In this document: positions 47,992 to 61,442 of the stretch, piece by piece | How the letters are laid out: the number at the start of each line of letters is the position of its first letter | How positions within the stretch are numbered: the stretch's first letter is position 1 | NCBI GenBank assembly: GCA_036345935.2 | Contig: JADWOT020000004.1 | Span: 20,999,155-21,063,154, forward strand | Direction of reading: 5' to 3' | Length of the DNA: 64,000 nucleotides | Source of the DNA: Taenia hydatigena | Taxonomy: Eukaryota > Platyhelminthes > Cestoda > Cyclophyllidea > Taeniidae | Program-made: the position numbers and the translations under genes | The notes under the pieces: generated by a model | What the model was told of the DNA's origin: nothing | What the model saw: the letters and a program-made list of their open reading frames with translations, nothing else | Databases searched by the model: none

Positions 47992-48197
47992 TGCAATCGT
48001 CTATTGCCCTCTTCACTGCTGTGTCGTTTATGGCACCTCAAGTGGCTTGCCTCGCTTCGCGCCCATTGCCGCTGCTGTGGCTGACTTCCCACCTTGTAAG
48101 CAAGTGTGGGGGCGCGTGCAAAAGGCGGGTTGGGTGTGGAGGTGTGTTGGCGACGAGCGTTGTAGCTCGAGTTCAGGTTGGTGGCGCTCCATTCCTC

Positions 48198-48230
48198 ACT
48201 CTAATGCTTTCAGATTGAGCTATCGCGGCA
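48198..48230 (-). pseudogene. tRNA-Phe remnant
   Basis: About 33 bp (CTCTAATGC...GAGCTATCGCGGC) match the 5' half of tRNA-Phe from the palindrome; the anticodon and T-arm half are gone. Confidence 0.6.
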
Positions 48231-48240
48231 TTTTTTCTTG

Positions 48241-49429
48241 CTCTAAGACAGTGTTTTCATGACTCACTGCTCCCTTCAGCTACGTGCTGCACTTGCACCA
48301 ACTTCGCTGCTCGACTCTAGCACACCAAATCAACAGGTGTCATGGCGCCAGCTCTAATAGGCGGCAACTCGTTAGCCTTTCTCTTTGATGTCACCACCAC
48401 CACCAAAGTAGCATAAATGCAACTGCAATTCCAAGGCATTCTAACAACCCCCCCCCCCCCCCCCCCCCCTATTATATAGGGGAAGATAAGCAGCCTAGCG
48501 AGATCACTGTGCGTTGATTGATTCAAAAGCAAACTCGTTTTTGTTGTCAAGATAATATAAGCTTGATGTTGTAACTTTAGTTAATCCGCCCAAGCAATTC
48601 ATTTATGTGACATAGGCTGTACGGAAAAGTGCGTAATGCTGACCAAAGTGATTCCAGAACATCCATTAGGTGAGTTTGCGAGTGAAAATTAATTTGAAAG
48701 AGAAAATGACACTTTGCTCTCGTGAGTTGAGTTGACGTTTTACCACACATTAGGCTCCATCATTAAGTTTCTGTTATGGCAGTTTAAGTATTCAGCCCAT
48801 GATTAATATCAGGCCCCTATCCAACTTCAACTTGTTAGGCTTGGCTACACAATCACACTCTCCTGAGGCTTTGATAACTGCGCTTGTATGACCTCAGTCA
48901 AACTGTTGTACAGTCATCTACCACTCTGCACAATCCCTCAACGATCTGCACTGAAGGCATCATGGCAGTACTCGTAAAATTTGACAAATGTTTATCTAGG
49001 CGGAGTTGGCGTTGCCTCAGTGCCACGTGTACCGACTGAGTTTTGTACGCTAGAGTAAATAAAGCACCCACCACCGCTACAAATGCATGAAGCGAAGTAC
49101 GTCTTATGCTTCTAATTATGCCTACAAGAGTCAAGAGAATAAGTAGCGTCATACCTTGGCACTAGGTGTCATAGATAGCGCAAAGTTGAAGGTTAATACA
49201 AGCAGTTTGACAATCATATCATAGGCGTACGTTCCAAAGCCTAAAATTTTACTCGTAGTGCACAGAAGAGAATGTCAAATGTCTTATTCTAATGAATGCT
49301 CGTGTGAGAATTTGGTTGGGAACTGTGTGGGACCAGCGTAATTTCGAATTAAATGTGTCCAAGAGAGCCTATGGATAATTAAAATGTTGATTAAATTAAA
49401 GGCTACACTAAGGTTTGAAGACTGGACGA
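48241..49429. other. No gene recognised; poly-C tract
   Basis: Contains an uninterrupted run of 22 C (48448-48469). Otherwise short ORFs only. Confidence 0.5.
48448..48469. repeat. (C)22 homopolymer
   Basis: Twenty-two consecutive C on the plus strand; its length is likely to vary and to be uncertain in sequencing. Confidence 0.95.
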
Positions 49430-50180
49430 AATGAAATACTTGAAATACCTCAATACGTCCATGATAGTCGACGCACTGGAGCTATGAAGCAAGCCAGCTC
49501 TAGCACAAATACATGCAGCAATGCGAATTCAAGGTCACGACGAGCCAATTCGTATGCAGTGTCATTTGGTGTGGCCAAGTCGCCATTCCACCGATAAGGC
49601 TGTTGCCACAAATGACTTACCTTAGCGCAAGCTTGCCTTTGTCAAAATTTCTCGAGACGTACGATGGAACATTGTCGCAGCATAAAACTGGACTACCCCA
49701 AGTATTTTTTTGCAGAATTGTCAAGCACAGGTCGAGCATTGCTTAACCATGATTCGTTCCATTTCTTTGACTCAATTGTCGCTTCATTAATATTGTCATT
49801 CAGTCTTGGTCACCAATTTGTTCTCGATTTCTCTGATTGCACACCTGATGTTAACTGGGAATGACGCAGCCTTTCTTTAGAGCATTTTGCTACTCATAAT
49901 AAAATTTGGTGCGTGGATGAATTTTAAAGGAAAATGCCAATGAGCCGCTTTTTTACTTTGGTTTCCGATACACCTTATACAATCGCTCAACCATTAGTAA
50001 AAGACTGATTTGTACTGGAACCGCCCCATTTTGGTGCTCAATTAAAAGCTTTGAGGTATCTGTATCGTGCGCTTTGCGATGATGTGTGGGTGGACCTGAC
50101 GCAACGCCACAAAATGGGATTTACGTGTTTTTTTGATGACTGCTTCGAATCTCTCTACTAGTTGTTGAGTCGCCTACACC
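49430..50180 (+). repeat. Diverged copy of palindrome-arm block 24900-25640 and onward
   Basis: Matches the left arm in the same orientation, for example AAGGTCACGACGAGCCAAT, CCATTCCACCGATAAGGCT, AGCACAGGTCGAGCATTGC and ACTGCCCC/CCGCCCCATTTTGGT. Many substitutions, indels and a few stops separate them. Confidence 0.85.
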
Positions 50181-50883
50181 TTTCCTCACTTACCATTAAC
50201 GCTGATGCGAAACTGACGCCTCGTAGTGCTAGTTGAAGCGTCACCTGTCTTTGCTGCACACTATTACTGAGGGACAAATTATGAGGCACAATAAACAACC
50301 TCACAAAACATGGGCAGCTAGCATAAAGATTTATGCAGCTGTCGGAAATTGGCTAGAGGATCAGCCTCAAAGTGTCACATGTTAAAGCAAATGCCAATCA
50401 AAGTGATAGTTGTTTAGTTAAGCTATTTTTGCGCATTCCGAACGGGTTAGAGCATACGGCATGAAAGAGGCTTTTTGAGTTTTAAGCGAGTTTGATCATC
50501 GACATTCTTATAAGGGGCGGCCAGCAGGTGAGCTCGTTCTGGGTCAAGCAGTGTGCACTAGTGCTGTAAAATGGTGCTTGAAGCGAAGCCGTAGTGAAAA
50601 TTCCATTGGAAGAGTTTAAACTAAGTGGCGAAGTTTGATCATCTCTAGATTACGCAAGCCTCGTTTGTTTCATACGTAATTTTTTAGAGGGTGTTGGTCA
50701 TTTCTTTCTTCTCCTTATTCCAAAGCGAAACCCATTTTTTAAACAGTCGGAGTTATAAGTTAGTAGGGGCATGCCTTAAGTTTACAGTAGCATCAACATT
50801 ACAGCATTTCTTGCCCCTAATCTTCATAGCACAATAGCAAAATTGTTACAAATGTAACACGTATCCATGGATAACCACTTTCA

Positions 50884-51130
50884 CTACCAATTTGTATGTA
50901 AGAGTTTGGAAAAGAGACGTGTATCTTCTTTGTTTAGATTTTGGGCATGGGAACATTGGAAAGTGCGCTTACTTATGCACTTTTTCGATTTTTGCCAAAA
51001 AGACTCAATAGGGTCAAGGCAATCAGACTGCACTCCCCATTGACACCTTCCACTCCACACTCGTAGTGAGGGCATCCATTCAAACTTTCACCTGATGGTG
51101 AGTCTGACGGGTAATTATCGTGCTCTAAGA
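50884..51130 (-). pseudogene. Tc1-like transposase fossil
   Basis: On the minus strand one frame reads LEHDNYP, like the HDN.P block around the second catalytic Asp of Tc1/mariner transposases. Another frame, about 113 nt downstream, reads WGVQSDCLDPIESFWQKSKK, like the WPAQSPDLNPIE..W block that carries the last catalytic Glu. The D-to-E distance (about 37 codons) is close to the 34 residues of DD34E enzymes but includes a frameshift. The element is dead; I did not find its terminal inverted repeats. Confidence 0.6.
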
Positions 51131-53829
51131 TGAACAGACTTGGGGCTATTTGTTCTCGCTAAATGTTCCCACTACAGTAAAATTAGTCGTCAAAGGGCTA
51201 AAGATAAGATGTTTGTAATAGACAGCAGCCTGCATATTTGGTCACAAACATCATGGATTTATCTTTCTACCGGAATTTATTAGTAGTAGCAAAAGAACAC
51301 TTAGCATCAACCAATAGCTGACTGTAAAACCTGCCACGGTTGCAGACGACCACCTCAAATAACTGCCATGCTAACTGAATCTGCGTTAAATAATCCATCT
51401 TTGATATTCGTCTCAACAGATCCACGTGAGATTATTTGTCTATTCTTGCATTAATCAAGAACGTAAGCCGTTTATTTCGTTCAAGACTTGCATTATCAGC
51501 AGTTAAAGTGACGCAAGTTATAATTGTGCTTGAGAGCTTTCAAACTGATGCATTAAAGGCGAGCTACGAATCGTGCTCAGTGTTGCAACTCTGACCGATT
51601 TGCTTTGATTAATAGGACAGTGGCAAACATTCCAGGACGTAGGGTAGGCATTACTGCACTCGTTTGATCATTGGTGGTGATATACCGACTTTGACTCAGT
51701 GCAGGGCATGCCGTGCTGTTGTAGGCAAGAACGCTGCTAAATATTGGCCTCAGGTAGTTTTCCATGCCATAGTTAAGCCAGCACTCCTTTGGTAAATGGT
51801 ACATTCCTTCCTGCCTAGGACGCTAATCATTTAGCTTTATTGCAGCCTGAGATCACCTCGAAGATGGTGCATTGCCGTGATGATTCGTTTACACTGACCT
51901 TGTAAATAAGCCACCACAAATTGTCCTCATGATCAGTCTTTCCATAACCAAACGACAATTTGTCAGTTCCCAAAACGGTATCTAAGTGCTTGCTTTGAAC
52001 GTGTACTTCATTTGGTGCAGCCTGTCATTTCAGCTCCATCACAATCAGTCCGAACCCACTGCATTGCATCTTTTCTGTTCATTGCATACGTAAGCAGCAT
52101 TATTCAACTGAAGGAAACCTGCTAAATGTGAAGGCTTTAATTGAATTGCCAATAAATTTTTGTGCAATTTTAAGAAGTCTTTACCAATGTTTCCTCTTTG
52201 GCCTCTCCTTTCCTTTTGCAGTACATATCGTTGGAAAGTTCTAATTGCCTATTGCCTACAAATTAGTTCGCTCGTAAATCCTCATCCTAAAATGAGATCA
52301 CAGTAAAACCTAAGTGCGACGCCGATGACAAATTGAACCGTGGCGTTAGTTTATATAGTGCATAATACGAGGAGCAATAGACACCCTCTCCATTTGCGTA
52401 AAACTCGTGTCGTTTCGAATTGTACTCAAGTGTTGTTTAAGACTGACAGCCAACTTTGATTTGGAATTGAGTCACTTCACTACTACTAGTGAACCAGTGC
52501 ATTTGCCATCAGTCAGAATGTGCAAACACGGACCCAGTGAATGGGTAGACGCAGTGATGACAACCGAGGCCTTTCAGAAGCAGTAGGGCAAGGAAAAGAA
52601 GTCAGCAGCACAAAGGAAGTTGATTGCATGTGGCACGAGTGCCCTAAGTACCGCACATTATAATGTAAGCATTTGGAAAGCAACTGCTTCATTCAGTGGC
52701 TATAAGTCGTTCAAACAAATGCCACTGACGCAAAAAGATGACCACTCCTGATCTGCATGTTACGATTGCCATGAGAAATAGCAAGCGTTGCATGCTCTAA
52801 CCACAGTTCATCATCTAAGTAACGCAAATCGCGATGAGAGGTAAGGCTACAAGAAAGCAATACACTATCGAGGATCTGCGAACGACTAAGCCTAGATGAA
52901 GCAAAATGCTCAAACCTACCTAACCAAAATAGGGCAGTGAAAGCATTGACAAGACGACGGGTTGCCCCAGGTATTCTAGCAGCATATAGAACGACTGGTG
53001 ATTATTACGAAGGGTACGCAACTAGAAAAAAATAGCGGCATAGTAAGGGAAGTGTGCAGTTCGCATCGCCAAAAAATGGTTATACAGGAAATCTTATCCT
53101 CCCCTGTCCTCTCTCCCATCCGATCCTTTAAGTGTGGGCGTGATTTACAGTGTGTGCGAACTCATAGAACCTGCACTACAAGTTACACACTCCTTCGATA
53201 GTCAGCCCACCTTTTTGCACTGCACCCGGCAACAAACAAGAAAGCAAACACAAACTCACCTATACTCGGTGGGTGAATTTAGATTTCCAACCTACCCGAT
53301 AGAGACTCTGATCGATACCACAAATCAAAGTAACGAGGTCAACACCGCCACCACTTTATGAGAACTGATAATGCACTTTGAATTTGTTATTGGAACTGAT
53401 CGCAAAAGTTGACGCTTCAAATGTTAACCACTCCTCTACCTCATTGTGGCACAAATTACACAAAGACGGGCTATCACATGAAGCCTCAAGTCTGGTTTAA
53501 AAGAGGTATTCGTCCGCCTTTCATCGAATTGAGTTGATGCCGTCCTCGAGGCACTGGCAAGGCCCCGACTACTACCGTCAACCGAAAATCGGAAAGCAGA
53601 ACTCCAGTCACCCTTGAAGTAGGTCTCGTGTGAGAAGTATCACAGAATCACGAAGCCACTGTCGACAGGTTATGTGGGGATCGATTGTAAATGATTGAGA
53701 AGTTGTAGCAAACATTCACGCGGTCAAAGAGAACCTAACTACCGTCATTACCTTTCAGCTCGCTTCTGTGGTAGTAAGACCACGGACACTGCCACCCTCG
53801 GAAAGAGAAAGGCGCTGATGGGCAACGGA
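51131..53829. other. No gene recognised
   Basis: Short ORFs only, none recognisable. Some of it may be the rest of the Tc1-like element or insertions into the dispersed tRNA unit. Confidence 0.45.
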
Positions 53830-54330
53830 CAATGCAGAGGACGAGCAAAGGGAGAGGAGGAGTTTCAAATGGATGCCCAAGGACTCTCCACTGGCAAAAA
53901 CTATGCACCCGAGCGAACCCAGTTAGAGTCCGTCGCAGGCTTCAGCTTCAGCACAGTGGAGTGCAATGCTGAGCCTCCACCTGGGGTCAGGACCTTGCCG
54001 ATCACTCTGAACCCAGCGCCAAGTAAGTCTAATACGCTGCCATTCACAACATACCCGCTCTCCGATCATTATTTGTACCTATCAACTTGGTTTACTAGCA
54101 CTACACACCATCTCACGTTTCCGTCGTATTGTGCATTGCTATGCTCATGCACTTGTCCCTTCTCACACTAATTAAACCACTACTTGCCTTTCTTCGTCTC
54201 GTCATTTACCTACCTGCTGTCTGCTTAAAACTACTTTCCCACTTCAGCAGTACCTTCTGTCTCGCCTCCTGTGTTTTTCGCGTGCCAAGTGCCATATCAT
54301 GCTGAAGTGCCTGTAGCGAGGTGGTGTGGA
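53830..54330 (+). repeat. Diverged copy of palindrome-arm block 26260-26740
   Basis: Strong match at 53870-54030 (CACTGGCAAAAACTATGCAC, GAGCCTCCACCTGGGGTC, ATCACTCTGAACCC), weaker to 54330. It keeps the sequence that is deleted from the right arm near 27448. Confidence 0.88.
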
Positions 54331-57300
54331 GAGAATTATGGAAACGCCTTCCATTTTCTTGCCTCCGTATTCGACGATTGCTAGACTTGCCAAAAGGAGT
54401 TACTCAAGACGGCGCATGGCGAACGAGGCGCCAATTTTGAAGGCCATCTCTTTACGGCAAGTTGTAAGACCTGTGAATCTTCAAAGACACGTCGAATTCT
54501 GCTTTTAATAGTATACATGGCTATAGGATGAAGGGTTGAAAGCCTTAGCCGGCACCTGTTTGTGCATAGAGATGCAGACAATGCGTCGAATTGGAGTTTT
54601 GACATTTTAGGTGCTCACAGGTGGTAAAATAGGCGTGTTAAATTGAATTTCCTTACCTCACATTAAAGTAGCATTCCATAATGACCCAGAATATTTACTG
54701 CTACGGAGCGTACTAATGCCATGCCAGAAAGAAGATGTGATGGGACAAGTGCAGGTGGCACAACATTAATCGAGAATGAGTCGTAGCGCAGCTACTTTTG
54801 TCGCTTTCGTCACCTGCAACCCATGGATTAGTAATACTTTCCAAGTAACAAGATTAGCATCCTGTACTGTCTGCAAAGCACGGCTCTGCACCTCTGCTAC
54901 TGCATCTTGTACCTCTCCTGTGATTTAAAGAGAGAGAAGCATGGAGATTCACCAGAAGGAGCACATGTGGCTTTCACCCAAGAGAGGCAGACTGAGAACC
55001 GAGCTAAAAAGTTGACTGAGTATCTATGGAGTGCATGCTAACTTAAACACATATTTTGGCAAAGAAGTAAACAATCTACGCTAACTTAATGGCCAAGACG
55101 ACACCATCACCTTCGGAGGAGGAAACAAATTCTAAACCCAGACTGGTTCTACCTCTTATAGGACTAGAGCGCTGGAGAACCAGGCGAGAAGCACGGTAGA
55201 CAGGCGGATGACAAGGGTTGTGCAGAGGCTAAAACTGGCTATGTAAATAAATCACCTCATCTAAGCTCACTCTGAACAAGCTTTGAGTGGGCAGATGATA
55301 TTTCACTGTTATCAACTTTATTTATTCATTTAACCTCGTAAGTCAAGATCATTCAAAAATCACTTGAGTTAAGCAATATTTTGTTGTTAATCCTCCTTGT
55401 TTACATTCTACCATTAACAGCGTCATTTAAAAGCCATGAGATCGAAGGGGTAAAAATGTCTGATTTATGTGAAACCGGAAACCGTACACCACTTATGCAG
55501 CTAGCATCCTTGCTTTGGCGGGACTTGTAAAGGCGGTTATTAATACCACCTACACTACTGAGCAAGTATCATTAAGAGAGTAAATTGCTTGGCGATTTTC
55601 CAGTTTCTTGTTTAAAAGAGACTTATAGACTCATTGGCACGATTTGTCGAAGAGGAGTGGCGAAGTGGGCGTGTACAGTTGGAGGCGATTATCTAAAGTA
55701 AGGGCTTCTGTGGTGGTATGCCAGTGTTTTACCGTCAAGCAACTCATCCATGCGGCGTTGTGGTGATTGTCACTAACGCGTCTACGACAATGCCACGATG
55801 AGGAATGCTTAAATCTTTAATGCGAGTTGGTCGGTCCAATTTAACCCAGTTCCTGTATAGATCTCGAGGAAGAGGAGGGCAAAACTTAAGCTTATAAATT
55901 GCATCCGTCGAATGCCCATCGGACAAGTCTAATGATAAATACCACGAATCAGATAAGAAACTGCATCAAAGGTATAAACTGTTTGTTGGATGGTAGGGTA
56001 AGGTTCAGAGCGTTCCCAGAATCTGCAGTCGGAACATTGAGACATAGACATTAGACTCTACCACAACGCTCTACAATTCAACGTTAGGTTTCTCATTGCA
56101 GACCTTTCTTGACATAGGAATATTGAGGGTCGGATGTCAAGGAAAGCAGTTTCTTCCAGCCAACGCCTCCGGATTTGGGTTAAATAGCGTGCTCAATCAG
56201 CGTGTTCCGCTCGTCTCCATCCCGGTTCAATGCTAGAGTCAACAAGACGACGCTTGACGCAGTTAAGATCATCGTGACTGACCGACGCAGTCACAGATCG
56301 TAAAGGCTGCTAAGCGACAAAAGCAAATAGAGATGGTGTTGTCGACTGCTGGTTGGCATCTGTTGCCTGGTCTTCTGAATATCGACGACCGAGTGTCGTG
56401 GTCATTAACTAAGGAAACACCAAAGATCTTTATTTCCTTCACGAAACTGTCCAACTGCAATGAGTTTCTTAGCCATACAATACCTCAGCAACGCCACAGC
56501 CCCCTCTCACACTCCCAAAACGACTCACAATTTAACATTCCAACACCACTTTCACTGCCATATTTTACGCAGCTAGCTCAGGTAATACAAAACGAATAGC
56601 TCCACCCACTCTTGCAAAACAATGATAGCACCGTATTAAAGTGAAGGTATGACAAAATGTGAGAGATGGGGAAACATAGTGGACAAACGAGCGAAGTCTC
56701 GTGCACTCCTTTCACAGAAAACATAGTTGAATTGGTCGGGCACCTTCACTCTAGCACCACAGTAGGGTGGGCAGCAGTGGTGGACACAGGCAAAATTAAA
56801 TGCACTTCCTTTGCCTGATAAGAAAGAAAAGATGAGCTTGATGTGCCTCAGCTCATTACACTTTGCGTACCAATCTGTCGCCATACCACAGATGCGATGA
56901 CACTGCAATCGCGACCCCACGCGTCGCAACAGCTGCGACTCCGACACCGAGTGTCCGCTAAATAGCCGAAATCCAGCCAAATAACGGTCTCAGGGGCACC
57001 ATTTAGACCAAGCAATCAAACTCTGAAATGGCTACCTGCCAAAAATTTACTACAACCTGCACTGTATAAATGAGACAATCCGAGCATCTTGCTTTAGCTC
57101 AACAAGGCACTTCTTACCATCAATTAGCAGATGACCATCAAGTATAAACTCCAACTCCTTCACTTCTAAGCAATCACATGGATGATACTGGACAATGTCA
57201 CCCAAATGCAACCGCTTAATTAGCTTGGCTAAGTGATAATCCCTGCCTACACCAAAATACAGTCCAACCGCGAACGACTACACAGGAGACCTTTCCCGTT

Positions 57301-57750
57301 ACCTCGATACCATAAAAAACACAATTTCTCGGTGATTACTTTCAAACTCAAAACAAATGACCCCACAGGACACCAGTGTTGTCTTCCATGTACATAATGC
57401 TAATGAAAGAGAACTACACGTTAATCAGTAATGTTCCACATAGTGGTGATTCGAAGGCAACTACTTCATCCACAAATCACTGCCACTCTAGCCGTTAAAA
57501 TGCAAATTTAAAGCCACAGTCGTGTCAAAATCTCTTAACCAAATCGTTGCGTGCCACAAGTTTCGTCACCGATGCAAATGGCTAACATTAATTTGCAAAA
57601 TCAAATTAACTTCACCGTCACCTTTCGTTATGACCCATGGCACTTCTTAATCACCTCAATTCTTATGACTAACCAGGCGCCTATAATACTGTTCTGCCAA
57701 GCACGGCCTAATCATGTGCAATTTTTTTAGTTGGCAGAGTTACGTTACGA
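54331..57750. other. No gene recognised
   Basis: Short ORFs up to 114 codons without recognisable domains. Confidence 0.45.
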
Positions 57751-57791
57751 TTTCGTATGCAGTGTCATTTGGTGTGGCCAAGTCGCCATTC
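57751..57791 (+). repeat. Isolated patch of the dispersed unit
   Basis: About 41 bp (TTCGTATGCAGTGTCATTTG... to ...GTCGCCATTC) are identical to 49551-49591; flanks do not match. Confidence 0.75.
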
Positions 57792-59830
57792 ATCAGGATT
57801 TACCCACCCAGAGCAGGCACATTATTGTTTTCTTAAGCATACATAAATTAGAACCAATCCCTTCTCTCCATCGCAGATGCCTGCAGTGGAAAAAGATGAG
57901 ACCGGTAAAATGCAATTTATGGGTGGTGATTTTTCACACAGCTATGGCGCTTGCAGATTAACTTCGACTCACGGTAGGTTCATACAAACAATCTCAACGC
58001 CACAAATTGCATAAGCTATTGCATAGCCATCAGTAGTGGCATCGCTTTCTTTCTCTTCCATGCAAAATAACACCATTACTGATACTAGGAAAAGCGTGCA
58101 CTTTGCTCAACTAACATTAACGACAGCCTCATGGTGGAGAACTGAGCACGTGACTATCATGCCATTGCCCAAGAAATCAAATTCGAATTAAAACTTGATT
58201 CCTTCAATTGCCTACAACATATTTGAGGGGAGTAACGTACTGAATGGTGAGGATGGTCTTGAAAAAGACCTTACTATGGAAATAATGGAGGCCATTAATT
58301 GAGTCACTGCATCCCGATCTGTCTTAATCAGATGTACACTCACGCAGGGCATTTGATTGCATTTGAAAAGAGGGATAGTGGAGCACTGAATTTACATTTA
58401 ATGTCTGCGACTCGACTTGTTGGATATCTTTAGCTCAGCTGTTCTTTACAATCCAAGCCATTATGCAATTGCGCACATTGCTTACCTTCGCACTCATGCA
58501 GTGTGTATTCTTGTGTTGAAATCCCTATCGCATGACGCCATGGACAAGATCTGAATAGTTTATGCCATTAAAGATGTAAAGAAACAGCACTGCCATTTCA
58601 ACTCAACTTCAGCACTGATCCATATAGTAGCTGGTCTCGTGCTGATTCCCACGCAGCGATTACCTGCATTTGGATGCAAACCTCTAACTATCACGGAGTC
58701 AGTCTTGCTGCCTTCGGTTGAGACCTGCTCTTACGTCGATTCGAAATGAGATCACTAGTGGGGATGGGGGATCTCACTCAAATGAACTGGTTTTGATCAC
58801 TGAATTTCAATATTTGTTGTCAATATGATTCTTCATTGGGCACATTACTTCCTCACTGTCGTCTTTTAACACGGTACATGCTGCCACTACGTTTTAGGGC
58901 CAATGACTTATTCAAGCTAAATCAACTGACCCACAACTAGGGTGCGATAATATCATCCACATCTCCTGAGAAGGATGTCAACCTCACGAAACAGTGACGT
59001 GGCTACAATGTCATTAAAGATGTTCTACCCCAACACATTAAATACCTTTTTCAAACCAATGCCTATTTGGTGTGTTGGTTTTGCTTTAGCAAGTAATTTA
59101 TGGAAAAATTACTTCCGTCCGTTCCTTCTCCTTGCCATTTTACTCTCATCTGAGATTCTAAGTCTATACTGTACCGTCACCTTTTCCGTCAATCTCAAGT
59201 TTATTCATACTACAAACTTTACCCTTAAGGGGATCTCAATCCCTCTTGATAAGACTATGAATGGATTGTCTTGAGCCCGACGTTCTTCTCCACTGACAAC
59301 AGGGATGAAAATACTTTGATTGTAATTCCCCTTGGACGCAAACGCGATTCGCATTGCCTGCAGGCCTCTATCATAGCGTATTTAGCGGTTTAAACAGTAC
59401 CTGCGATGCGGCCAAATTAGGCATTGAGATCAAGGAGAATTAAAGTAATATTTGATTTTTAAGGCATCTTGCAATCTCAACGAACATAAATACTTTTTTA
59501 GGATCTTAATTCGTAGGGGAGTAAATTTTCAAGCTAAGGTTTTCTCAGCGCCGTATTAAAAAAGATCCAACAGCAGAGTCATTTGATATCGGAGAAAATG
59601 GAATAAGTTTCGTGTAGGTGCTGTCCACCTACTACATTATTCCAGCCTCTGCGCTGCCTAGCCGTATACCTATCCGGACCGTACGGAACCAGAAAGAGGT
59701 GGGGAAAGTACCATGCATTCACTCAATTGGCACTAGCTACACTTGTAAGAAAGCTCGATTGATCTAACTTAAGAGCCTAATTGAGTGGTAAGTAGATTCT
59801 ATTATTAAATCAACCCATAAGCCGCAGGTC
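57792..59830. other. No gene recognised
   Basis: A 99-codon ORF (58975-59274) with hydrophobic stretches resembles nothing I know and has no visible splice context. Confidence 0.45.
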
Positions 59831-60539
59831 GGATTCCTCTTCCGGTCCCGAAGTGAATATTAATGGGATGCAACTCTAGGCCATTGTAATTGTAGGCACT
59901 CGTAGACCTATCTACTTGACACACTTTTATGGTCAAATCAATGGATCAATGAGTTTCTTCATCTGGTAGGCTTTCACCTATGCAAGTAAAGAATGCCATG
60001 AGGAGAAGAAAATTTTGTCCGCTGCATGATATGATTTAAGGCATGTTACGCATCCACCGTGATGCAGGAGATCAAGAAGATAAAACTGATGAGAATGTAA
60101 CAGATAAGAAAGAAGTGGAGGCAGGTCATTGTTCACTACTGCAGCAAAGCAATCACTGAAGCAGTATCGTTGTCTAACTTGAAGCGGTTAGTCCTCAACA
60201 GTCCTTTAAGTAGTTTAAAGCTGTCACTGCTGACCAGCATATGACTGTCAGTCAGGCTGAAGCTAAATTCTTACCTCCGTGATTATAAGAAGGCAGGAAA
60301 TCGCATGGTTCGACTCAACAACTGGTCGGGTGTTCTGTACTTCAAATAACGTACGGCAGCTACACACGGACTGTATCAGTTGGAATTCTGAGAAGAGAAG
60401 GAAGGATCGCGCGTAAGTTGTCCTCTTGGACAAGTACCTACAGAAGGTGGTTGAAAGCCATAAATGCAGCCTTTGCTTTACATCAATTCTTACGGCAGCC
60501 ATAATGCTGCGCATAAGAATCAAAGTAGCAGAAGTTGTG
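59831..60539. repeat. Near-perfect palindrome, left arm (709 bp)
   Basis: Reverse complement of 60734-61442 with the same length and two mismatches seen (near 60060 and 60498). Spacer 60540-60733. I see no TG...CA termini or flanking duplication. An 86-codon ORF appears on both arms but shows no domain. Confidence 0.95.
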
Positions 60540-60733
60540 CTGAAAACTAAAATTGATAAAATAAAAATGCTTCTGTCTTATTTACTCAGGAATTGATGCA
60601 TGAATCAATTGCTCAAATCTTCGTGAATGGAGCAAAGAGGACATTAAAATTTGGAAGGGGGCGGGGAGCAAACCAAGTTAGAGAGGGTGATGTGGCATCA
60701 GTTTTGCCGAATCTAAATACTTCATTTTAAGGA
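60540..60733. other. Spacer of the 709-bp palindrome
   Basis: 194 bp of single-copy sequence that would form the loop. No gene seen. Confidence 0.8.
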
Positions 60734-61442
60734 CACAACTTCTGCTACTTTGATTCTTATGCGCAGCATTATGGTTGCCGTAAGAATTGATGTAAAGCAA
60801 AGGCTGCATTTATGGCTTTCAACCACCTTCTGTAGGTACTTGTCCAAGAGGACAACTTACGCGCGATCCTTCCTTCTCTTCTCAGAATTCCAACTGATAC
60901 AGTCCGTGTGTAGCTGCCGTACGTTATTTGAAGTACAGAACACCCGACCAGTTGTTGAGTCGAACCATGCGATTTCCTGCCTTCTTATAATCACGGAGGT
61001 AAGAATTTAGCTTCAGCCTGACTGACAGTCATATGCTGGTCAGCAGTGACAGCTTTAAACTACTTAAAGGACTGTTGAGGACTAACCGCTTCAAGTTAGA
61101 CAACGATACTGCTTCAGTGATTGCTTTGCTGCAGTAGTGAACAATGACCTGCCTCCACTTCTTTCTTATCTGTTACATTCTCATCAGTTTTATCTTCTTG
61201 ATCTCCTGCATCATGGTGGATGCGTAACATGCCTTAAATCATATCATGCAGCGGACAAAATTTTCTTCTCCTCATGGCATTCTTTACTTGCATAGGTGAA
61301 AGCCTACCAGATGAAGAAACTCATTGATCCATTGATTTGACCATAAAAGTGTGTCAAGTAGATAGGTCTACGAGTGCCTACAATTACAATGGCCTAGAGT
61401 TGCATCCCATTAATATTCACTTCGGGACCGGAAGAGGAATCC
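60734..61442. repeat. Near-perfect palindrome, right arm (709 bp)
   Basis: Inverted partner of 59831-60539; the homology starts and stops abruptly at both ends. Confidence 0.95.

Larger units (their letters stand above)
47640..48240 (+). repeat. Decayed copy of the tRNA-Ser / tRNA-Phe unit
   Basis: 47640-47830 matches the reverse complement of 29780-29990, and 48020-48080 matches the CCAAGTGGCTTGC block at 24360-24420. tRNA-Ser and tRNA-Phe remnants sit in the same order and strands as in the palindrome unit read from the left. Confidence 0.8.

Noticed and set aside
59820..59860. B-box-like GGTCGGATTCC at the outer edge of the 709-bp palindrome
   Set aside because: No A box or cloverleaf around it.
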